Positions 58,354-64,000 of a stretch of DNA of 64,000 nucleotides are shown here, piece after piece (positions within the stretch are counted from its first letter, which is position 1; every line of letters begins with the position of its first letter). Under the pieces are notes generated by a model. That model was not told the DNA's origin, did no database searches, and saw only the letters and a program-made list of their open reading frames with translations. Where the stretch lies: positions 2,604,001-2,668,000 of the forward strand of contig OZ244818.1 in assembly GCA_965220285.1 (NCBI GenBank), written 5' to 3'. The position numbers were made by a program, and so were the translations under genes. This stretch comes from Bin5 sp009843665 (GTDB taxonomy: Bacteria; Chloroflexota; Anaerolineae; Caldilineales; Caldilineaceae).

Positions 58354-59373
58354 TCAGGCGTGCGGCCGCGGCATCTGCAGCAGAAGCACATCCAGCGCCA
58401 GCCCCGTATTGACTGTATGCCGCAGGTAACCCTCGATACGGCTTAACGTGCGCAGATAGGCCTGGACATCAACGGGGCGGAACGTACTGGCCGCATCCGC
58501 GAGTGTGTCCAGCAGATCGATGTTGGCGCACTGCTCCAGACAGCCGGATTGGGCCAGCATGATGTCGCGCCACCAGCTCGTCCACAGCGCAAGCAGCGTG
58601 AAAAGCCGAGTCTGGTTGCGCGCGGCCGCCAACTTCTGTGCAAAAGCAAGGCGATCCACACGGCTGCTGCGGCTGAGCTCCTGCAACTCCGCCAGCCGCT
58701 CGCTCCTTTCCGACAGCGGCTCCGGCTGTTCGATCTGGTCAACCGCCCAGCCCAGGCAACCGTTCGCCAAACGTGCCAGCAGCGCAGCCTGCTGCGCGGA
58801 CGCTTCCCAGCGCGCCAGCAGTGCCTCTTCCATAACCTGCTCCCCAAGCGGCCGCAACGCCAGAACTTGGCAGCGGCTGACGATCGTTGGCAAAAGAGCG
58901 GACCGGTCCAGGGCGGTCAGACAGAGAACCACGTGCGGCGGCGGCTCCTCCAGAGTCTTCAGCAGCTTATTGGCGAAGCTGATGTGAGCTCTGTGCGCGT
59001 CCTGAATCAGAAAGACCTTGTAGCGGCCCTCCATCGGGTGCAGCAACGCCTGACGGACGATGTCCCCGGCCTGTTCAGCACGATGAAGACCATTCTCCCT
59101 GTCCGGCTCACCGTTGCGGTCGGTCGGCGGCAGCAGCATGAAATCGGGATGGCTGCCGGACTGCATGAGACGGCATGCACGGCAGCTCCCGCATGCCTGC
59201 CCGTCAATTCCAGTCTGGCACAGAAGCGACTGGGCAAAACTGCGGGCCAGGGTCGACTTGCCCACCTGCGCCGCGCCCACAAACAGGTAGGCGTGGCGCA
59301 GCCTGTCATGCCGGATGCCATTCTGCAACAGTTGGACAGCCCACTGATGGCCTACGACCGACCTTTCAGCCAC
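58354..59373 (-). CDS. holB: DNA polymerase III subunit delta prime
   Basis: A 339-residue clamp-loader subunit; GTG 59373 follows GGGAG. The AAA+ fold has Walker A-like GAAQVGKST and a zinc site of four Cys (LCQTGIDGQACGSCRACRLM). It also has LIQDAHRAHISFANKLLKTLEEPPPHV and the SRC sensor in PTIVSRCQVLAL. The C-terminal collar region is poorly conserved. It pairs with the PSP1 gene downstream. Confidence 0.93.
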   Translation of the reverse strand: MAERSVVGHQWAVQLLQNGIRHDRLRHAYLFVGAAQVGKSTLARSFAQSLLCQTGIDGQACGSCRACRLMQSGSHPDFMLLPPTDRNGEPDRENGLHRAEQAGDIVRQALLHPMEGRYKVFLIQDAHRAHISFANKLLKTLEEPPPHVVLCLTALDRSALLPTIVSRCQVLALRPLGEQVMEEALLARWEASAQQAALLARLANGCLGWAVDQIEQPEPLSERSERLAELQELSRSSRVDRLAFAQKLAAARNQTRLFTLLALWTSWWRDIMLAQSGCLEQCANIDLLDTLADAASTFRPVDVQAYLRTLSRIEGYLRHTVNTGLALDVLLLQMPRPHA

Positions 59374-59509
59374 TTGTATCTCCCTCTCTCATTTTGTAGC
59401 GAGATATTGCGGCATTTTATCACACTGCCAATCGGCGGACAAGCATTCCCGAATTTCCGGGTGTTCGGGCCGGACCCGCAGCGCGCGGCCGCCGTCCGCC
59501 GGAGCCCTG

Positions 59510-59545
59510 AAAAAAAGAGGTGCATCCATGAACGGATGCACCTCT
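59510..59545 (-). terminator. Rho-independent terminator after rplL
   Basis: On the minus strand a perfect 12-base stem AGAGGTGCATCC/GGATGCACCTCT with a 6-base loop is followed by a T-tract (complement of A at 59510-59516). It ends the ribosomal protein operon 20 bases past rplL. Confidence 0.93.
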
Positions 59546-59565
59546 TTGATTGGTCCAGCCGGAGG

Positions 59566-59946
59566 TTACTTGATCTCTACGGTGGCCCCTTCGGCCTCCA
59601 GCTGCGCTTTGGCGTCTTCGGCGACATCCTTGGCCACGCCCTGCACCACGGGCGCCGGTGCGCTCTCGACCAGTTCCTTGGCCTCTCGCAGGCCAAGGCT
59701 TGTCACCGCGCGCACGGCCTTGATGACGTTGATCTTCTTGGCGCCCATATCGGCGAGGATCACGTCAAACTCGGTCTGCTCTTCCACCTCTTCTTCGACT
59801 TCAGCCGCGCCGCCGGCCACACCGGCCACCGCCACCGATGCCGCAGCGCTCACGCCCCAGGACTCCTCAAGCATCTTCACCAGTTCAGCGGCTTCCAGAA
59901 GCGTTAGCTCGTCCAGCTGTTCTTTGATTGCATTCAGATCGGCCAT
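59566..59946 (-). CDS. rplL: 50S ribosomal protein L7/L12
   Basis: A 126-residue stalk protein. The N-terminal dimerisation helix (LDELTLLEAAELVKMLEESWG) is followed by an Ala/Val/Glu hinge and the C-terminal factor-binding domain (EFDVILADMGAKKINVIKAVRAVTSLGLREAKELVESAP). Standard length. It binds L10 in several copies, and its gene follows rplJ with a 94-base gap. Confidence 0.97.
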   Translation of the reverse strand: MADLNAIKEQLDELTLLEAAELVKMLEESWGVSAAASVAVAGVAGGAAEVEEEVEEQTEFDVILADMGAKKINVIKAVRAVTSLGLREAKELVESAPAPVVQGVAKDVAEDAKAQLEAEGATVEIK

Positions 59947-60040
59947 CTTTCGTTTTCTCCCAATTGTCTGTTACTGTGCGTTCCCTGTCTCGACGATACG
60001 ATGTTACCTGTAGGCGGGGCTTGAATCCCTCTGTTGACGC

Positions 60041-60577
60041 TCAGGCGGCCTCCGCCTGCGCATCAGCGTGCGCTTTGACGACCCGTGCCAGGCTGACCCC
60101 TGGCTCATTGACGACGCGGGCAAGCTGAGTAGCCGGCGCGATGATCGTCGCCAGCAGTTTGGCTAGCATCTCTTCCCGCGTGGGCAGTTCGGACAGAGCC
60201 TCGGCGCCGGCGGCATCCAGAACGTTTTGCTCCAGAATTCCGCCTTTAATCTCAATGATCTCATCCAGATCCTTAAGGCCGTCCTTTAAGGCCGTCACGC
60301 CCCTGCCGATATCTTCGCCGACAAATGCAATCGCATTCGGCCCTTCCAACAGCTCGTCCAACTCCTCCGTGAGCCCTCTGTTTTCCAATGCAAGCCGCAT
60401 AAGCCGGTTCTTCACGACCACATAGGACGTATCCGCCTCTTTGAGGCTGGCGCGCAGCCCGTTGATCTGCGTGACGGTGGAGCCGCGATAATCGGTGAAC
60501 ACGACCGCGGAAGCGTTTTCCAGATGCGTAGCGTACAGCGCGACGAGCTCTTCCTTCTTCTCTCGACTAAGTGCCAA
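60041..60577 (-). CDS. rplJ: 50S ribosomal protein L10
   Basis: A 178-residue protein. TTG 60577 lies eight bases after GGGGGA; a nearby ATG is out of frame and hits a stop. Motifs are LSREKKEELVALYATHLENASAVVFTDYRGSTV, YVVVKNRLMRLAL and GPNAIAFVGED. It anchors L7/L12 to the ribosome. The 298-base leader carries an attenuator-like hairpin, as expected for L10-L12 autoregulation. Confidence 0.97.
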   Translation of the reverse strand: MALSREKKEELVALYATHLENASAVVFTDYRGSTVTQINGLRASLKEADTSYVVVKNRLMRLALENRGLTEELDELLEGPNAIAFVGEDIGRGVTALKDGLKDLDEIIEIKGGILEQNVLDAAGAEALSELPTREEMLAKLLATIIAPATQLARVVNEPGVSLARVVKAHADAQAEAA

Positions 60578-60875
60578 TGGACATTCCCCCTTTCTTCAGG
60601 ATGCCTGCGGGGGCGCGGGCGAAACCGACCTGAGCCCCCTCCAATCTCCGGCGGGCGCTCCCAACAAAAACGCCCTTGCATTGCAGACAAGAGCGTAACA
60701 AGCAACTTCTGCCGTAAGACGGCGGTCAGGTCGCTGTGTTCAGCCCTTGGCCGGCTGCGCACCTTGGCGCATTTACTTTCGCAGCGTGAATACCGGCTGT
60801 CTACGGAACTGAGTATCGTATGAAGTTGAAACGTGCCAATTCTACCTTACAGTCTCCTGCAACGGCAAACCGGGC
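60578..60875 (-). ncRNA. L10 leader region
   Basis: This 298-base untranslated stretch between rplA and rplJ has no gene and contains the attenuator hairpin at 60664-60696. In many bacteria the L10-(L12)4 complex binds the leader here. The exact L10 binding fold was not identified. Confidence 0.45.
60664..60696 (-). terminator. Attenuator-like hairpin in the rplJ leader
   Basis: On the minus strand CGCTCTTG pairs with CAAGGGCG (one G-U) around a 9-base loop and is followed by TTTTTGTT. It would stop part of the transcripts between rplA and rplJ. Confidence 0.65.
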
Positions 60876-61589
60876 CTATGCCGCCTTGAGCATTGAGGCC
60901 GCGTTGACATCAACGCGAACACCCGGCCCCATCGTGCTGGTCAGCGTCACCCGCTTCAGATAGACACCCTTTACAGCCGAAGGCCTGGCGGCCACGATCG
61001 CTTCCATCACGGAAGAGAAGTTGTCGAGTATCTGCTCGCCGCTGAAGCTCGCTTTGCCGATCGGCACATGGACATTGCTCGTCTTGTCGACGCGAAACTC
61101 CACGCGGCCCAGTCGGGTCTCCTCAATGACACGCGGCAGTTCGTCCGCCTGCACAATCGTACCGGCTTTGGGGCTGGGCATCATTCCCCTCGGGCCCAGC
61201 ACGCGGCCCAACCGGCCAACCACCCGCATCATATCCGGAGTGGCCAGTACGACATCAAAATCAAGCCAGCCATCCTGGATCCGCTTGGCCAGATCTTCGC
61301 CGCCGACATGGTCGGCGCCGGCCTCCTCGGCCGCGCTGATGCCATCGGCGCCCGCAAAGACCACAATGCGCACGACGCGACCGGTGCCGTGGGGAAGCGT
61401 CACCACGCCCCGCACCTGCTGGTCGGCGTGTCGGGGGTCAACACCGGTGCTCAGATGCACCTCCACCGTCTCATCGAACTTGGCCGTGGCGCCGTTCCGC
61501 ATCAGGTCAACGGCTTCAGTCGGCTGATACTGCGTATTCCTGTCGATCTTGCTTCGCGCTGCGTTGTAGCGCTTGCCATGTTTGGGCAT
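60876..61589 (-). CDS. rplA: 50S ribosomal protein L1
   Basis: A 237-residue protein of normal length; the ATG follows AGGAGTG. It forms the L1 stalk that helps release deacylated tRNA. Motifs include HGKRYNAARSKID, TVEVHLSTGVDPRHADQQVRGVVTLPHGTG, the VGRLGRVLGPRGMMPSPKAGT block and the C-terminal IGKASFSGEQILDN. Free L1 represses its own operon in many bacteria. Confidence 0.97.
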   Translation of the reverse strand: MPKHGKRYNAARSKIDRNTQYQPTEAVDLMRNGATAKFDETVEVHLSTGVDPRHADQQVRGVVTLPHGTGRVVRIVVFAGADGISAAEEAGADHVGGEDLAKRIQDGWLDFDVVLATPDMMRVVGRLGRVLGPRGMMPSPKAGTIVQADELPRVIEETRLGRVEFRVDKTSNVHVPIGKASFSGEQILDNFSSVMEAIVAARPSAVKGVYLKRVTLTSTMGPGVRVDVNAASMLKAA

Positions 61590-61650
61590 GTTTCACTCCT
61601 TGGTGGTGCAAACGGGGCACAGGCGTGCGTCCCTCCCACTCATGAATTAA

Positions 61651-61688
61651 CAGTTTCTGCAGGGCCGAAGTTTAATCTGCAGAAACTG
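61651..61688 (-). other. Perfect 12-bp stem-loop between rplK and rplA
   Basis: CAGTTTCTGCAG (61651-61662) pairs exactly with CTGCAGAAACTG (61677-61688) around a 14-base loop. It starts one base past the rplK stop. No T-tract follows on the minus strand. It could be a processing or translational control element. Confidence 0.6.
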
Positions 61689-61689
61689 C

Positions 61690-62115
61690 CTAGTCGACAA
61701 CCGTTACTCCCATACTGCGGGCCGTCCCCCTCACCATCTGCATGGCGCTGTCTATGGGGATGTTGCCCAGGTCCTTGAGTTTTACTTCGGCGATCTCCCG
61801 TACCTGCTGATTGGTGATCTGCCCCACCAACTCCGTATTGGGAATACCGCTGCCCTTTTCAATCCCGGCTGCCTTCTTGATCAGTTCGGCCGCCGGCGGT
61901 GTCTTGGTAATGAATGTAAACGACTGGTCCTGGAAAATCGTGATCTCGACTGGAACGACCTGTCCCATCTGGCTCTGTGTACGCGCATTATACTCCTTGC
62001 AGAAGCCCATGATATTGACACCGTGCGGGCCCAGCGCCGTGCCTACCGGTGGGGCAGGGTTGGCCTTGCCGGCGGGAATCTGCAACTTGACAACTGCTTT
62101 GACTTTCTTCGCCAT
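61690..62115 (-). CDS. rplK: 50S ribosomal protein L11
   Basis: A 141-residue protein with VVKLQIPAGKANPAPPVGTALGPHGVNIMGFCKEYNART and the C-terminal rRNA-binding domain (PPAAELIKKAAGIEKGSG, GQITNQQVREIAEVKLKDLGN). It binds the GTPase-associated centre of 23S rRNA. It lies 18 bases after nusG. Confidence 0.98.
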   Translation of the reverse strand: MAKKVKAVVKLQIPAGKANPAPPVGTALGPHGVNIMGFCKEYNARTQSQMGQVVPVEITIFQDQSFTFITKTPPAAELIKKAAGIEKGSGIPNTELVGQITNQQVREIAEVKLKDLGNIPIDSAMQMVRGTARSMGVTVVD

Positions 62116-62133
62116 CTCGCCTGCTTCTCCTTA

Positions 62134-62772
62134 TTACGAATCCCGTTCCAATTGGAGGAAGTCCACCTCCACCGGCGTCTCCCGGTTGAAGAAACTTACC
62201 ATGACCCGCGCCTTACCCTTCTCCGGCTCCAGCGTATCGACGACACCCGTGAATTCAGCAAACGGGCCTTCGATAATGCGGACGCGCTCGCCCACGTCAA
62301 AGCTGACTTTGACGCGCGGTTCGTCCGACTCGATGCGGCTCATGATGTGATTCACTTCGTCCTGGCTCAATGGGCTGGGCTTGTTTCCCATGCCGACAAA
62401 ACTGGTTACACCCGGCGTATTGCGCACCACATACCAGCTGTCCTCATCCATGATCATCTCGATGAGAATATAGCCCGGAAAAACCTGCCGTTCCACCTCA
62501 CGGCGGATGCCTTCCTTGATCTCTATTTCGGTTTCAGTAGGCACAACAATCTGCAGGATCCGGTCGGTCATGTTCATCGATTCCGCCCGGTGTTCCAGGT
62601 TTTTCTTTACCTTGTTCTCCTTGCCCGAATAGCTGTGCACCACATACCACTCCGGTTTCGGGCCGGTCAACTCCTCTTCAGTGGCTGCGGACGCCTCATC
62701 CTCTACCAGCGCAGAACTATCCCCGTCTTCCTGCAATTCAGCGTCGACGTCGGCATTCGTTATGTCGCCCAC
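62134..62772 (-). CDS. nusG: Transcription termination/antitermination factor NusG
   Basis: A 212-residue protein. GTG 62772 lies five bases after AAGGAGG; the longer start at 62793 precedes that site. A roughly 38-residue acidic N-terminal extension precedes the NGN domain (PEWYVVHSYSGKENKVKKNLEHR, VFPGYILIEMIMDEDSWYVVRNTPGVTSFVG). The KOW domain is FDVGERVRIIEGPFAEFTGVVDTLEPEKGKARVMVSFF. It couples RNA polymerase with ribosomes or Rho. Confidence 0.97.
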   Translation of the reverse strand: MGDITNADVDAELQEDGDSSALVEDEASAATEEELTGPKPEWYVVHSYSGKENKVKKNLEHRAESMNMTDRILQIVVPTETEIEIKEGIRREVERQVFPGYILIEMIMDEDSWYVVRNTPGVTSFVGMGNKPSPLSQDEVNHIMSRIESDEPRVKVSFDVGERVRIIEGPFAEFTGVVDTLEPEKGKARVMVSFFNRETPVEVDFLQLERDS

Positions 62773-62848
62773 AAATTCCTCCTTGCGCGTCACATTCCAG
62801 AACCGGTTCTTCCTCTACGAAAGAACGCGGCTGCGCCACAGATGCTGC

Positions 62849-63067
62849 CTAAAATACCTGAAGAAAAAGTGTCACCAGATAACTGAAAAACGAGTCTACC
62901 GCAAACAGCACGAGCGCGGCGATTGTGGTGACTATCAGCACAACGACGGTCAGGCGGGTACCTTCCTCGCGCGTCGGCCAGGTGACCTTGCCAATCTCGG
63001 CGCGGGTCTCCTTGAAGTAGCGCACAATTGCGTTATCAGACCTTTGGACAGTTGTTGACCGGCTCAC
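62849..63067 (-). CDS. secE: Preprotein translocase subunit SecE
   Basis: A 72-residue protein. GTG 63067 follows GGAG; the frame can extend to GTG 63094, which lacks a ribosome binding site. The motif RYFKETRAEIGKVTWPTREEGTRLTVVVLIVT is diagnostic, followed by one transmembrane helix. It is the single-helix form that clamps SecY. Confidence 0.96.
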   Translation of the reverse strand: MSRSTTVQRSDNAIVRYFKETRAEIGKVTWPTREEGTRLTVVVLIVTTIAALVLFAVDSFFSYLVTLFLQVF

Positions 63068-63208
63068 GATTGACTCCGTTTGGTGTGTGAACACAAGAGT
63101 ATGTTCACAGCGTCCCAGATCCTACTCCCTCACTGACCAGCATGCGGCGCTATCGACCTTGTCAGGCGGAGAATGACCACCGCGCGGCTGACGGTGGTCA
63201 TTCTCTGA

Positions 63209-63281
63209 CAGGCGAGGCAGGACTTGAACCCGCAACCTGCGGTTTTGGAGACCGCCGCTCTGCCAATTGAGCTACTCGCCT
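63209..63281 (-). tRNA. tRNA-Trp (CCA)
   Basis: Minus strand, 73 nt. The acceptor stem is AGGCGAG/CTCGCCT. The anticodon loop is CTCCAAA on a GCGGT/ACCGC stem, giving CCA. The T arm contains GGTTCAAGTCC. It is in the common tuf-trnW-secE setting. No rpmG gene is found between tuf and this tRNA. Confidence 0.96.
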
Positions 63282-63334
63282 AAAATGTCCGCAAGTGTTG
63301 ATTTCTTACGGACAGCTTCGACTTATCCTGAAGG

Positions 63335-64000
63335 TTACTCGACGATCTCGGTAATTGCGCCGGCAGCGACTGTGCGGCCGCCCTCGCGGATGGCAAAACG
63401 GCCGCCGGTCTCGATGGCGACAGGTGAGATCAACTCGACATCCATCGTCACATTGTCGCCGGGCATGACCATCTCCACACCTGCGGGCAGGTCGATCGAA
63501 CCGGTGATGTCCATGGTGCGGATGTAGAACTGCGGCCTGTAGCCCTTGAAGAAAGGAGTGTGCCGTCCGCCCTCCTCCTTGCGCAGCACATAGACCTCGG
63601 CCTTGAAACGCGTGTGCGGTGTGATGCTGCCGGGCTTGGCCAGCACCTGCCCGCGGTCGACCTCTTCGCGGTCGATGCCGCGCAGCAGACAACCGACGTT
63701 GTCGCCCGCCTGCCCCTCGTCGAGCAGCTTGCGGAACATCTCGACACCGGTGACGGTGGTCGAGTGCGTCGGCTTCACACCGACGATCTCCACCTCTTCC
63801 ATCGGATGGATGACACCGCGCTCGACGCGGCCGGTCACGACCGTGCCGCGGCCCTTGATCGAGAAGACATCCTCAATCGGCATCAGGAAGGGCTTGTCGA
63901 TTTCGCGCACCGGGGTGGGGATATACTCATCCACCGCCCGCATCAGCTCCCAGATCGGCTCATACTCGGGTGCGTCCGGGTCGTCCGAGCTGCTCTCCAG
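63335..64000 (-). CDS. tuf: Elongation factor Tu (C-terminal part; 5' end outside window)
   Basis: The frame is open to the window edge and gives the last 221 residues. Domain 2 is seen in VDEYIPTPVREIDKPFLMPIEDVFSIKGRGTVVTGRVERG and domain 3 in AEVYVLRKEEGGRHTPFFKGYRPQFYIRTMDITGSI, ending FAIREGGRTVAAGAITEIVE. It delivers aminoacyl-tRNA to the ribosome. The stretch ESSSDDPDAPEYEPIWELM before domain 2 is the slightly longer acidic linker of some lineages. Confidence 0.97.
   Translation of the reverse strand: MESSSDDPDAPEYEPIWELMRAVDEYIPTPVREIDKPFLMPIEDVFSIKGRGTVVTGRVERGVIHPMEEVEIVGVKPTHSTTVTGVEMFRKLLDEGQAGDNVGCLLRGIDREEVDRGQVLAKPGSITPHTRFKAEVYVLRKEEGGRHTPFFKGYRPQFYIRTMDITGSIDLPAGVEMVMPGDNVTMDVELISPVAIETGGRFAIREGGRTVAAGAITEIVE

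Overview
The window is a high-GC bacterial chromosome segment. It most resembles Chloroflexota (Anaerolineae/Caldilineae-like). Pointers are SH3b-DUF3048 and threonine/proline-linker envelope proteins, C-terminally membrane-anchored surface proteins, the ricT-holB pair, frequent TTG/GTG starts and a tuf-tRNA(Trp)-secE-nusG-rplKAJL cluster. The phylum is an inference from gene families, not from a search.

Layout. (1) 1-11.8 kb: the 5' part of a TPR lipoprotein gene, then an oligopeptide-type ABC import locus. The locus holds an OppF-type ATPase, an Asp-box beta-propeller surface protein, a substrate-binding protein whose two lobes appear in swapped (circularly permuted) order, two permeases and an OppD-type ATPase. 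(2) 11.9-17.7 kb: an rRNA operon on the minus strand (16S, tRNA-Ile(GAU), 23S, 5S) with promoter, boxA-like sites, processing stems and terminator. (3) 17.7-33.2 kb: a run of nine minus-strand genes that looks like a metallophore/siderophore uptake system. It has a YbtPQ/IrtAB-like transporter pair, a FhuF-type reductase, a five-part Opp-type importer in four genes, and three more exporter-fold ABC half-transporters. Two of those three are tandem copies with degenerate ATPase motifs. (4) 33.2-34.2 kb: a noncoding, repeat-rich island. (5) 34.2-40.3 kb: an orphan response regulator, then rpsB-tsf-pyrH-frr-uppS-cdsA. (6) 40.3-47.2 kb: a minus-strand series of slipin, DUF971, site-2 protease with CBS domains, rpe and a heterodimeric ABC exporter. 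(7) 47.6-59.4 kb: SH3b-DUF3048 protein, GNAT protein, a candidate oriC with dnaA, then recA, recX, rny, ricT and holB. (8) 59.5-64 kb: tuf(partial)-tRNA(Trp)-secE-nusG-rplK-rplA-rplJ-rplL, all on the minus strand.

The informational genes form conserved translation, replication and cell-envelope neighbourhoods. The accessory content is almost all ABC transport. The most unusual points are the lobe-swapped binding protein, the metallophore-type cluster with a duplicated degenerate half-transporter, a family of GC-rich hairpin repeats shared by two distant intergenic regions, and several long perfect stem-loops between housekeeping genes. Gene starts were set by Shine-Dalgarno sites and 4-base overlaps and often differ from the longest open frame.
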